Shown here one piece after another: positions 19,986 through 31,034 of a stretch of DNA of 64,000 nucleotides (positions within the stretch are counted from its first letter, which is position 1; each line of letters starts with the position of its first letter). Both the position numbers and the translations under genes were made by a program. The stretch is from Saturnia japonica. Taxonomy: Eukaryota; Arthropoda; Insecta; Lepidoptera; Saturniidae. The stretch lies in NCBI GenBank assembly GCA_033032175.1, contig CM065321.1, positions 8,950,501 through 9,014,500 on the forward strand. The letters run 5' to 3'. The notes under the pieces are model-generated. The model was given only the letters and a program-made list of their open reading frames with translations. It was not told the DNA's origin and searched no databases.

Positions 19986-21285
19986 TGGTCCTTACATATG
20001 AAATTAGCGTTTTATATGGTAAAAGTAAAATGAAAAAAATATTATGAAATTATACATTTAATCAATCGAAGTGTGTACCATTATTATCTATGCACTTTCA
20101 ACATTTTAAAGATAGTTCATTGATTCCATTGCTGAAAAAATTGTGGGAGCAAGAATCAATAAAATCTTTGAAGGCAGTTTGGACAGCCTTATTGGAATTG
20201 AATTTATTTTCCTTGCAAGAAATTGTTCAAATTCCGAATAAAGTGGTAATCTGTTGGAGCAATGTCCGGGGAATATGGTGGGTTTCGGAGACACTCCAAC
20301 CGCAGTTCCTCTAATTTAGCGACCGTTGGTCATAAAGTATGGGCTCTAGCGTTATTCTGAAGCAGTAGTGGGCTTGAGATATTGTCCAGTCTCGGTTGTT
20401 AAACGGCTAACTTTTCCATCATGGTTTGCAATTGTTGATAATACAGATCTGCCGTTATCGTCTGGACAGATCTTACGAAGCTGTACTGTATGACACCAGC
20501 ACTGGTCCACCAAACACTCACCAGTAACTTTTTCTGAGACGACTTTCGCTTGGGACAGGATTTGACCGGTTCTCCTGGGTTCAACCACTGTCATGAGCGT
20601 TTCCGATTGTCGAAAGGATCCATTTTTCGTCACAAGCTGTTGCTTTCGCTGTTTTGTTTTCGATTCAAAATTCCCTCGTTATTGTGACCGTTGAGTAATG
20701 TAATGCAAACTCAATAGGTGTTTGTTGGCGTGCTTCATTCAATTCATGCGGTACCCATTTCTTGAACTTTTTCACTTTTCCTGTTTGTTTCAAATGAATA
20801 ATTTTTTTTATCACTCACACCAAAGCTTGCCGCTAACTCTGATGTGGTTTGCGAATGATCCGCTTCAACGATCACCTTTGATTCTTCATTATCAACTAGG
20901 GTCTCCTGCCGTCCATGGGGTTTGTTTCGTAGGTCAAAATTTCCAGAACAAAAAATGTTGGAACCAAAAACGTACCGTGTTTTCTTTTACAGTAGTTTTT
21001 CCATACATATCATTAATCCTTTGAGCTGATTCTGCAGCGCCGATACCACAATGGAACTTATATTCGTAAATAAGGCGATATTTTAAATTTTCTATTTTGT
21101 GAAAAGAACGATGTCAAAGAAAAATAAAATGGTGCGAAAACAAATGAATCACTAAATTCGAAACACAAATACACAAGCCTAAATTTGGAATAAATTTAAA
21201 TTTGGAATTTCTAACCAGACGCCAGATATTTGAGATCAAAGTGACCATTTCAACAAAACTCCAATTTCATATATTTCATCGCTTT
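19986..21285 (-). mobile_element. mariner element, decayed
   Basis: The left edge GTCCTTACATATGAAATTAGCG is mirrored weakly by CCAATTTCATATATTTCA at the right edge, as expected of old terminal inverted repeats. Between them the minus strand encodes a broken mariner transposase. Frames are interrupted many times, so the copy is old and inactive. Confidence 0.75.
20080..20800 (-). pseudogene. mariner transposase pseudogene
   Basis: Recognisable pieces, from N- to C-terminal: KWVPHELNEA (helix-turn-helix linker, WVPHEL motif), then NPGEPVKSCPKRK and VSVWWTSAGVIQYSF (catalytic core, between the first and second aspartates), TITADLYYQQLQTM, and a segment corresponding to the HDNARPH motif but reading NNARAH, so the second catalytic aspartate is lost. 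The C-terminal YSPD motif region and a final NNGTHFD-type end follow near 20080. Several frameshifts and stops separate these. Motifs fit the irritans-like part of the mariner family. Confidence 0.75.
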
Positions 21286-22348
21286 GACTTTAATTTAAAC
21301 AAATAATATTTAAATTGTTATTAGATGGTTGTTAAGATATATTCTTTTAACTTATAGAAATATAGATAACATAATAATAATTTATTTTTCAATCTTAATG
21401 ATTTTTATTAAATTCAATATCTTGATTTAAAAAATAACCATTATTATATAAAGTGGAGTACTCTGAAAGGATATAAATGTTGCTGTACAATACTTTTATT
21501 CAGCGGCTATAAGGATGCCACAATGGTTTAAAAATTTTACATGCTTTTTATTCACCCACAGGTAATTTTCATATTCATAAAGAAACTAGAGCATTATTAT
21601 TTTGGATTTTACATATACCATTTTGGTTTATAACTACTAAGGTTGTTGTGGTATTTGAATCAATCTGATAAGTATATATTTCGTCAATTTTCAATGTACA
21701 GTAATTAATACCGTGGTAGTGTTTTTTCCGTGTTCATTAAACAATAAAAAAGGTTGAACCACTTAATCAGAAACGAAAATTTCTCAACCAATTTCAGCAG
21801 ACGAAATTCAAATGTAACCACAGACATCATTTCGTTTCCGTGATTAATCCTGAGCCACGCATCTCGTTTCGACCGGCTTATCTTAATGGGTTGGGAACAC
21901 GCAACAACAAGGCTGTTGCCTGTTCAGTCATCACTTCGAATTGAGTGTGGAAATACATGTACATGAGTTTATTATTTTTATCTAAATTTCATCTTCATTT
22001 ATATACAAGTATTAGATTCCTTTAAAAACCACCCCGCCTGATCTTCGTACTATTTAAAGAGAAAGACGTGATCCAAAATCTAATTTGTGTTTTGAGAATA
22101 TGAAGAAATGATAAATGCATGGAAAGATCCACGAGTAAAGAAGACAAAATAAGTTAGACAAAATAATTTCAACGGCTTTTAGAGTAGTTTTCGGTAATCA
22201 ACATTTTTGAAAGTTAAATTTCTTTGAACACGTTATGAAAGAGCTAGGTTATGGTGTTACGGAAATGCGGTAACGTTACGATAAGAACATGACGTTAATA
22301 GTCTAAAATTTATGAAGTTAAAAGTTAATGTAATCATATTAATTATTA
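21286..22348. other. AT-rich non-coding stretch
   Basis: No gene or bounded repeat recognised. Confidence 0.4.
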
Positions 22349-22570
22349 GCTGTGGCCCTCGGCTTCAGCTGTGGTAAATGTATTCGACTAATATCGGCTT
22401 AAAAAGCGCCGCTCCGCGCCGCGCCGCATCACAAACGCATCCGTTTAGCCTATCGTTGTTCTCACTTCCCGTATTTACCTGCAACTGTTCAAATTTCATG
22501 GTTACTGCCTCTCTCCTTCGAGTCGTAGCGTGAAGTTATGTAATTAATAAACTTCTTCAAAAACAATCTC
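22349..22570 (+). repeat. Repeat family D, copy 2
   Basis: Diverged copy of the family at 18402-18582: GCTGTGGCCCTCGGCTTCAGC start, GCCTATCGTTGTTCTCACTTCC core. Confidence 0.5.
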
Positions 22571-22699
22571 ATATTAGTTTATTAAAATTACTAAACTATG
22601 GTATTGATACTTATAATCTATATTGATAAATCTGTAGTTCTGTCTGTACATATTTTTCCAAAATTTCCCTATAGGTAATTACCTATTTACCTATAGGTA

Positions 22700-22812
22700 A
22701 ACTATAGAACGATACTGATCACGAATTTGCCATTAATTTTTTTTTGTCTGTCCTGATTTAATTTAGAAATGGCTTGACCTATCCTTATGAAATTTTGTAC
22801 ATATGATCATTA
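22700..22812 (-). repeat. Repeat family C, left part (host of the pogo insertion)
   Basis: GAACGATACTGATCACGAATTTGCC onward is the reverse complement of the right end of the copy at 58975-59520. The copy resumes at 27675, on the other side of the pogo element, so the transposon inserted into a pre-existing family C repeat. Confidence 0.75.
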
Positions 22813-22823
22813 AGGTAAAGGCA

Positions 22824-23066
22824 CCTAATTCCGCGGTGTTTTCACCAAAACTTAAAAGAACATTAAAAATTAAGTATTTATTATACCTTTTTGTAGAATT
22901 GAATATTTTTGTCAGAAGTATTATTTATCTTTTTTTTTAAATACACTCACAGTTTGACAATAAAAGTTTATTATAAATGTTAAATTATCCAAAAATATGA
23001 ATAAGTCCAAGGCACCTTATTCCGATTTAAAAATCCTAATTCCGATGCATTTGGTTCCTAATTCCG
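22824..23066. promoter_or_regulatory. pogo left subterminal motif array
   Basis: CCTAATTCCG or CCTTATTCCG at 22824, 23015, 23035 and 23057. The same motif recurs inside the right end in both orientations. Candidate transposase-binding sites; this is inference from repetition alone. Confidence 0.5.
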
Positions 23067-24075
23067 AGTGCATAAAATACAAAGGAAAGGAGGTGGGGAG
23101 AATGATACATGATGTTTAAAAATCAGGTCTATTTATAGTCTTTGGATTTTAAATCAGTCTTAGTCTCTATTTTATCTAATTAATAAAATAGCACCACAAT
23201 ATGTAATATACTTAGATAATAAATAACATTATTTAAAATGTAAATGGAAAATGAAATATTGTTAAATAATCTCGCTAATGGAGATTTTTTTGTTTTCTAC
23301 TTAGTAATATATAAATAGATATAAACATGTGATATTATTAAGCATTATCAAGCTTTATCTCGTTTAGATTTAAACATTGTATTTTTGTTAAATAATAAGT
23401 ACTTTGGTACTTATCTTGTAAAAAACAAAATATGAAAATTATAGCACAATGCATTTCTGAGGGCATCATATATCGCGTGATATCCCGAGCAGCCAATTAG
23501 CGACGACCGTGGCCACTCGCGGTTCACAGAATGACGTTGCATTCGATCTGTAATCCGTCGTCTTTGACTCAGGGCGTTCGTTAAAAATTATAATTTCGTT
23601 TGTGCATTCTATTCGGTTGTTTGTACGCGTGCTATCGGAGGTGGATATATAACCCACGCTAAAAAATGGATTATCAAAATTAACATAAAAAAGACTAACA
23701 AACAATACGCGATTCTCAATATGAAACTAATTCATTCACTGAAAACAGAACAATCAATGTTAATTATTCAAACTTAAAAAACCGATATTTACGACCGAAT
23801 ACTAATCTCGTATAAAATCAAAACTATTATCATTTAAGAATAACAGTATATTATTAAGTATTATTTAGTAGTATTAAGCATAACAATTGTTGTAAGATTC
23901 ATATCAAAAATAATAATTATAACTTATTAAGAGATTAGAATAACAATAAACACTAGTATTCAGGAACAATGTAGCATAACAGTAGCAATCATTTAGGTTA
24001 AATAACTAGAAATTAATTAATCAGAAAGAAAATAAATACAATCAAAAACGAGTTATCACATTATCCCATAGAAAG

Positions 24076-25943
24076 CTACGTTGAACCGGCCGATGTAGAT
24101 TCACCGAACAATTCGGTATAGGTTTTCTTAACACTGGAAGTTTTTTTATTTCTTATGGTCAGCGTAAGGAGTTCATTATCGTTGGATGATTCAGAGTTGA
24201 ATATGTAAGTTGGATTATTTCTTCGACGTGGTAAGGCTATTTGTATATTGTCGTCATCTATATTTGCCTCAGTTTCTTGATCTTCTTCAATGTTTTCAAG
24301 GTTGGTTGGATTTTAAAATTTAAATCTAGTTTTTTGTACGTTATTTTTTCTCTGTTTTTTTTTAAGGTTTTGAAATTTCTTTTCCTCTTGTTTCTTTAAT
24401 CTCTCTGCTCGTCTTTTGAGAATTCCATCACTTTTTTCTTTCTTTTCTCTTTCAACTCTACGTTGATATTCTATAAATTCGTTAGCAACTGCAACCGTCG
24501 GGGTTTGTTTTTTAATTTGTCTAGTTGTTGTTTTTTCGGGGATTTTGGAAAGAAAAACGCTGTTTTGAATGGAGTTGGAAAATTTGGTTTCTTATTAGAA
24601 GGTATGCTTTCAACTGCTAGTGTTTCATTCGTACTCAGGTTGGGGCTGTCAACAAGGTTGGAAATATTCAGGGCTAACTCACTGCTTGACTGCCGTGAGC
24701 TTGCTCGGGATGATGGAAAATTTAGAGTCCTGGAACAACAAGGTTGTGACACATCTTCAGTTACATCCCCAAGTGATTTTTCCCTTTGCAAAACATTGCT
24801 AGAATCAGATGAATATCGCTTTTAATGTTTATTTCGCGGCGTCAGTGACTGATCATCATCTAGTAGGGCAATATCATTGCTAATGATAGATTCAGGATTT
24901 GGGCTCAGAGGAAGTATGATACTACCATTTGAACCTATTTCAACAACGTTTTTCCATATACCCTTAACAGGTCGAAAAACTCCAACATCCAGTGGTTGAA
25001 GGAGGTGCGTCGAATTTGGTAATAATGCAATGAGTATAATTCCTTTTTCTTTGCAGAAAAGACTTAATGGCAATGAAATGTGTGAGGTATGGCCATCCAT
25101 GAATAGGGCGACTGGCATTGTTATTTTGTTTTCTAGTAACCACTTGTAAAATACATTCGCAACATATTCATAAAAGGCCTCCATATTCATCCACCCTGAT
25201 TCTGTGCATCCTATACCCCAAGTAGGTGGCACCGTCAAAGGCAAGTTTTTTGGCAAGCGTTTGTATGGATATAATACCATAGGTGGAGCAATTTTGCCAC
25301 CAGCTGAAACGTTAACTAAGACAGTTAAGCATTCTTTATCGTCGTTAGCAACTCTGTTATACACACGCTTGCTACCTTTTTTTACTAAGACGTCTTTTTC
25401 TTTGGGACAGAGAAAAAAGGCAGTTTCGTCGCAGTTATAAACTCTTGACTCATCTGCAAGTACACTTAATAAATTATTTGTTTCAAAATAACTTTTGACT
25501 CTACCAAACCAATTGCGCACATCTTGTTCAGTTATTTTGTTTCGATGAGTTGGCAAAGTTTGTGCTACTCTCTTTGCAACTGTTGGGTGTCTTGATAAGA
25601 AATTAGTAAACCAATGTTTACCAGGGATGCCATCTATAAAAGTGTTTGGTCGGTTTAAATTTTCAACCAGCTTTGCCACTCCTTGCTTCAATTGCTTCTT
25701 AGAAACTGGGAAACCGTGTTTTCCTAGATAATGGATCCAGTCAACAATTTTCGTTTCTTCCGATTTTGAGAGTACCGTTTTTCTGCCGGGTATATCGCGA
25801 CAATATTTTTTGCCACGTTTGTCCCGCAATGTCGTTTCTGGAATATTGTACTGTCGAGAAACTTTGTAAACACTACTGCCATTACTAATTGCTGTAATAG
25901 CATTTTGAAGATCCTCTTCCGTGTACTTTTTTCTTGACTTCAT
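24076..25943 (-). pseudogene. pogo-superfamily transposase, broken
   Basis: The ATG at 25943 (MKSRKKYTEED) is preferred over the longer open frame because a TTTATTGTAG acceptor-like stretch precedes it. Domains: pipsqueak-type helix-turn-helix (about 1-45), CENP-B-type DNA-binding helix-turn-helix (about 60-135), then the DDE_1 catalytic core: NCDETAFF, FMDGHTSH and LQPLDVGVF, with 35 residues between the second and third aspartates (DD35D). After VKGIWKNVV the usual conserved segment seems missing, suggesting an internal deletion. Breaks: TAA at 24822-24824 in an otherwise continuous frame; a frameshift near 24526 in an A-run; TAA at 24313-24315. The Lys/Glu-rich tail (VERIEKKEK-like composition, residues such as EFIEYQRRVERE) and an acidic, Ser-rich end stay readable to TAG at 24076. 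It would cut and paste the element in the nucleus; this copy cannot. Confidence 0.85.
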
Positions 25944-25980
25944 TATCCTACAATAAAACAATTACAATAATAAAATAATT

Positions 25981-26670
25981 TTTTTTTTTTTTTTTATCGT
26001 AGCACTGCAAAGTGACAACACTGTCCCTGATGGTAAGCACAATGTAATCCAATAATATCGGCAACTACCGTGGGATCAACAATCCATCGTAAGTCGCCGC
26101 TGTCATGCCGGCCTGCTTAAATGTCTCTTCACATTATGCTTAAAGGACTCCATGTTATAGGAAGAAAGGAACACACTAGTCGGGAGACGGTACCACATCT
26201 TCACAGTACGGCAAAGATAAGATGAATCAAATTTCTTTGTTCGTGCCAAGATGGAGGTCACCGTAAAGCTATGGCTCCGGAGCCCAGCGCGCGTGGTACG
26301 GTTATGAAAGGGAGAAGCGGAAATTACGTTGAAAAGCTCTTCAGAACATTCGCCATTATACAGACGGTAGAACACGCTCAGCGAGGCAATGTCCCTGCGC
26401 AGCTGAAGCGGCTCGATGAACTTAGTAACGTCTGCATCTTTTACAATACGAACAGCCCGTCTCTACAACCTGTCCAGGGCTTCAAGGAGGTACTTAGCGG
26501 ATCCGTCCCAAAGGTGCGAACAGTATTCCATACAAGGCCGAATTTGTGCCTTGTAAAGCAGATACAGCTGTTCGGGCGTGAAAAACCGTCGCACCCTGTT
26601 CAGGACTCCAAGTCTACGAGATGTAGTGGAGATGATACTCCCGGTGTAATCTTTGAAAGTATCAGATTAT
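25981..26670 (-). mobile_element. LINE 3' fragment inside the pogo element
   Basis: A T run at about 25979-25996 is the poly(A) tail of a minus-strand insertion. The minus strand encodes the C-terminal end of a LINE ORF2: FYRLYNGECSEELFNVI, then RTVKMWYRLPTSVF and SYNMESFKHNVKRHLSRPA. Frames upstream are interrupted. A related plus-strand fragment lies at 53455-53840. The 5' junction and target-site duplication are not clear. Confidence 0.65.
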
Positions 26671-26780
26671 GAAAGTTAATTTGAAGTGCAAATATATTCT
26701 TGTAGTTACTAAAACCATCAAAAGTGCTTAACAAGCCGATAAGATAATGAACACTATATATTTAACGTGTTACAATACCA

Positions 26781-27660
26781 CGGAATTAGGTACTCATATA
26801 ACCTTATTCCGATTTAATTACATCGGAATAAAGTTTTATAATCGTAAATCAAGTTTTCTAATTCCGAGTAGTAAAAAGTAAAAGATTTTTTAATATTAAA
26901 TGTATAAATTGATGTTTAATTGCGATATCTTAAAAATATACAAAGCACACTCCGGATTATACCAGAACACATTAATAACTAAATTTTCAGTACTAACATT
27001 TCCCATACAACGAAATAGTAAAGTACCTAAACAGACAATCTTTGACCTGCTATAATTAGTAAATGCGACGCCATAGTGTACCTCGGAATTACATTTTTAT
27101 ATTTATGAGTTTTTTAAGTAATCAGAACTAAAATATTAAGTTCGTAATCATAAAACTGCCTTCAAAATTTAAAAAAAAGATAACGCTTAAGAAATTGTAT
27201 TTCCGTGGTATACATCGGCATTTAGGAACCTACTATAATATTTGGCACCTAATGCCGCGGTATTTTAAAATCTTATTTTCTCCTCAATTTGTGAAGAAAA
27301 CACAAAAAAAATAAGTATTTTCGATAAATAATATAACCCTTCCAATATTTCAACCTAAACCAAAACTCACACAGTATTAAACTACCATCTAAAACACTAT
27401 TTAACAAATAGTATTACTCACGTGCATAAGGTCCGAAATATATGAAACGTCTGTTCGAGTCAACTGCTAGCATCGAACTGACCGTTTATTTTAAAACGTA
27501 CACACACAACAGCACTCCTTTGCTCATATAAAAATGAACAGATAAATTAATAATTGAATAATGTATCTTGCAGACAAAAATAATAAATAAATTACTTGAA
27601 AACGTCGTTATTCTAAATACATCGGAATATGGTGCCATTTTTAGAACCCCTCGGAATTGA
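26781..27660. promoter_or_regulatory. pogo right subterminal motif array
   Basis: Motifs of the type CCTAATTCCG or its complement at 26781, 26802, 26824 (inverted pair with 26802), 26857, 27084, 27216 (variant), 27247 (variant), 27623 and 27652. The density is far above the rest of this AT-rich window. Confidence 0.5.
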
Positions 27661-27674
27661 GTGCCTTTACCTTA

Positions 27675-28040
27675 TGTCATTGGAAAATTGATAGGATATA
27701 AAAATTTCAATATTACTTTTAGAAATCGTAATGTTGTGTGATTTTAATAAAATTTTGTACATTTGAAGTATAAGTCATTCCATGAATGATTGGCTATAAC
27801 AATTTACAATATTACTTCTAGAACTTGTAAAAAAAGAAGTTCGAACCGATTCTGATCAAATTTTGTAGACGGGAAGCATAGATCATACCATAATTGAGAG
27901 GCTACAAAAATTGTTATTAATAGATTAGAAATAGTAGAACTGAATAATAATTTTCAACTGATTTTGATTAAAATTGTACACGGAAAATACATACCTTTCC
28001 GCAATTGACAATTCACATACCGATATGAATTGTCAACAAT
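27675..28040 (-). repeat. Repeat family C, right part
   Basis: Modules each containing a variant of AATTTTGTACACGG next to ATTGATTCTGATCAAA-like sequence, in reverse orientation to 58975-59520. Continues the copy that starts at 22700. A Jockey fragment sits at its right edge. Confidence 0.65.
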
Positions 28041-28049
28041 ACGACAAAA

Positions 28050-28138
28050 TTTTTTTTTTTTTTTTTAGATTTGACTACACTGTTAGCCTTAGAGGCCCTG
28101 AAGCCGCTGCGGCTTTTACAGCTTCACCGAACTTGGCG
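28050..28138 (-). mobile_element. Jockey LINE copy 5, 89 bp 3' end
   Basis: T run at 28050-28066 followed by the family terminal sequence (CACTGTTAGCCTTAGAGGCCCTGAAGCC shortened here). ACGACAAAA at 28041-28049 and 28139-28147 is the target-site duplication. Extreme 5' truncation. Confidence 0.9.
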
Positions 28139-28147
28139 ACGACAAAA

Positions 28148-30302
28148 AATACAATTACGGGATAGAAATAACTACTGCAGTAACAAACGCGTGCGGAAAT
28201 GCGGGCACTCCGCTAGTGTTATATGATTAAGTTATTATTTAATGCGGTTTAGTAAAAAGGTATAAATGTACTATCATGATGGCATCAAAGAATTAGTTTG
28301 TTGCGTTGTATTAGCATTCGATATATTAAAGAGCAAAATAAAAAAAAAAATCCTTTTTTCGTGTCTTTTTTTTAATACTATTTATGTTAGGGTATATAGA
28401 TAAAGATTTAATAAGGTAGATAGGTAAGTCATAATTATTAATGGTTATGTTAATACACTGTTAAATTCTAAAAAGAATCGTAAAGGATGCACGGATAACT
28501 TTCTTTTTCATTTCATAAATAATTTTGTAATAGATTTTAATTTTTCTATAATATTTAGGGCGACTTGCACCAAAAAATTTAAATTCAGTTTAGTTGTGTC
28601 AAAAATTAAGCAAATAAATCTGATTTAACGATTTAAACATAATTAATTATTTAACATTAATAAATTAAATATTTTAAAACAGATTTTTTCATGTACAATT
28701 TTTTTAATTAACTGTAAAATTTGTAAAGATTATTAAAAAAAAATTCTGAGCCATTCTGTTTTTAGTATAATTGCAAATGTCGGTTATCATTAAAAGTACG
28801 AAGAAATGCAAAAGATTGTCCTAGCGTTAAAACGAGTTGAACTTTTCAAATACTTTAAGGAATTTATTGAGCAAAGTTAGCGAAAATCTTAATAAAAAAT
28901 TTACCTCTTGCGACTAGGAAGTTTGATATATTTTATTCAGCATCTATTATTTAAAACTTGTACTTTTAATTTGACATTGGCTAACATTGAAGCTTATTGA
29001 TGACTTATTATTCATCGTCTTCGTGTCTACACAAATTAGGGCTGCCATGACTGTGTAATACTCGTAGAGTTTTGCGTCCAAAGAAATTCGGATTCATTGA
29101 TTAATAAATAAATAAAAATAGAAGACTTATAATTTCACTTTTAATTGATTACGTTATGATTTAATTTTTATATATCATTATTTAGTCTACATACACAATT
29201 TTTATTTTTCAATTAATTGTCTGACTTCAACAATTTAGGTAAAGGCAGCTCTAGCACAAATCCTATTTTAAATAAAAGTAGCTCGTGCTGTGGTGAAAAG
29301 ATTGCTCAGTCAGTGAAAATACAATTTTAGTTTCGTTTGTTTTTTTAATAAACGACTTTATCTCTTGTTTTTTATATTCGAATCTCGTAAGCGAGTAAAT
29401 AATGTTCTCATTCGGGTGTAAGGGGTGTCGAATTACATCTTTAGAACTGAAACTCCCAAGCCAACCTTACCTGCACGTGGTGCACCGTGTTGAGTAACGA
29501 ACGATTAAATTGTGATAGCGGGGTGGACCGGGTCGTGACCACCATGCACGTGGTGAAAAGTCCTTCATAGTGATTTGATTTTGCGATTCGAGTTTAGGGA
29601 TCAGCCTGTGCATATCTAGTTATCTCTCGGTGGTCGCCGTTGTGTTTAGATTGTACTTTGTTTAACTGCCATGCCGAGCTACTATATTAAATAAATAAAA
29701 GGTAGTAAAACATGATCCAGATTCAACTGCGAAGGCATCACCCTCAAAACTATTTCTGCCGCAAAGAAGCAGTGCTTACGCTGCTGACTTTTCTCCGAAG
29801 GGTGTAATTGCCAACATGCACTAGCATACAAGGCGTTCACTTCCAAGTCAGTCATCAGTAGTAATAACCTTAATTAAGATTACAGTTCTTTCAGACATCA
29901 CATAATATCAGGTGGTCGAATGCCTGTTTGTTACTTTATATCAAAATAACAAATAGGTGTGTGGTTATGTCGGGGACACGGTCGTGTATTCTACGTGAAT
30001 AAGTGTCCCCTCGGACGTTTTTTACGTTCCCGGCACAACTTCACTCTACCATATGGTGTTTTATGCGTACTATTGGATTACTCTCGAGAAGCCTTTTGAA
30101 TCCCATACGACTTTTATATTTCGATTTGACTTTTTGACGAGTAAAAACCGACATTGTATAAAGTTTTCTTAATTTTTAAGTTTAAGATCATATAATATAT
30201 TCACAAAAGCGATTCCACACCAACGTTTTATGCAATCAATAAATCTTGACGAGAGTTGTCGATTGAAACTGAAACGAGCGTCGTAGCTTCTCCGAGTTTA
30301 TG
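28148..30302. other. AT-rich non-coding stretch
   Basis: No gene found. At 28559 GGGCGACTTGCACCAAA resembles the terminus of a lepidopteran MITE, but no partner end was found. At 29972-30010 GGGGACAC and GTGTCCCC form an 8 bp stem. Confidence 0.4.
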
Positions 30303-30306
30303 GTTT

Positions 30307-30503
30307 TGTAGCGACATCTACATAGCGACACACAGCGACATCTATCGAGCCACATACGACGCATCCTACATCGCACTATAGAAATTAACTCTTCGATTGA
30401 GTGTATATACAAGAACCCGACTACAACCGTTGGGCAACTGCCCGCCAGACATAACACCCGTCTGGTCGGAGGATCCTCCCTTTGAAATGGTTACTCTTCT
30501 ACA
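30307..30503 (+). repeat. TRIM 5' LTR
   Basis: 197 bp, TG..CA ends, identical to 31035-31231 except one C/T difference in GGAGGATCCTCCC. Contains a short internal duplication (AGCGACA repeated) absent from the related LTRs at 33210 and 60803. Confidence 0.9.
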
Positions 30504-30828
30504 CTGGTGACCCCGACGTGATTGTCAGCACAACCTTCTTCGCAAAAAGCTACGTCATCGTGACGTCATCATCACTTCCTTCAAGCATTCAAGCGGCGAG
30601 TCATACAGCCAGCCAGCATCCTCTCGGCTACTTCGGGTATCCTGACCACCAGCATGCAGCGGACGCGCATTCCTGGTCATCACCCACAGCCTTCTCAGCG
30701 ACCTTGGCACAGCACACTGCACTTCAGCCGGTCAACAAGCAGAGACGCACTTCTCTCCTGGTCGACGCAGCAGCCAGTCACTACACAGCACTGCAACACT
30801 CCGACTCACTGGAGCATTCTTGCAGCAT

Positions 30829-30895
30829 CACCCCGACTCACTGGGGCATCACCCCAACTCACTGGGGCATCACCCCGACTCACTGGGGCATCACC
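30829..30895 (+). repeat. 21 bp tandem repeat in the TRIM interior
   Basis: About three units of CACTGGGGCATCACCCCGACT; the shorter phrase CCGACTCACTGG recurs at 30803 and 30944 as well. The period is a multiple of three and the plus strand is open through it, but no start codon leads it. Confidence 0.8.
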
Positions 30896-31034
30896 GCAGA
30901 CAGTTCCGACTCACCGTGAACTATGCGGCATCTGGTTCCGACTCACTGGAACATTCCACTGGCCCGGCAAGCATCACTAGATGATGTATGGACGACTCAA
31001 CCTGCTATCGACCTCCGGTCTCGGAGGGGAGTGA

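Larger units (their letters stand above)
22813..27672 (-). mobile_element. pogo/Tigger-like DNA transposon, 4.86 kb
   Basis: Terminal inverted repeats AGGTAAAGGCAC(C/T)(T/C)AATTCCG at 22813 and, mirrored, ending at 27672, flanked on both sides by TA (22811-22812; 27673-27674), the target used by the Tc1/mariner/pogo group. The transposase pseudogene is on the minus strand at 24076-25943. Many copies of a TAATTCCG-type motif lie inside both ends. A LINE 3' fragment (about 25981-26670) has inserted upstream of the transposase. Region 22834-24075 is otherwise AT-rich non-coding, with a GC-richer patch at 23460-23660 that I cannot name. Confidence 0.88.

Noticed and set aside
20352..20633. 93-codon minus-strand frame in the mariner
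   Set aside because: The true transposase reading there is the neighbouring frame with VSVWWTSAGVIQYSF.
23466..23705. 79-codon frame inside the pogo element
   Set aside because: No motif and no relation to the transposase; the GC-richer patch is unexplained but not supported as coding.
24463..24825. 120-codon plus-strand frame
   Set aside because: Antisense to the pogo transposase C-terminus, whose reading on the minus strand continues in register with the main frame.
26271..26672. 133-codon plus-strand frame
   Set aside because: Antisense to the LINE ORF2 fragment.
30829..30895. Tandem repeat as a CRISPR-like array
   Set aside because: Units are contiguous with no unique spacers, and the genome is eukaryotic.
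30482..30919. 145-codon frame in the TRIM as a Gag-like protein
   Set aside because: It begins with TTG inside the LTR, has no ATG, no zinc knuckle and no known motif.
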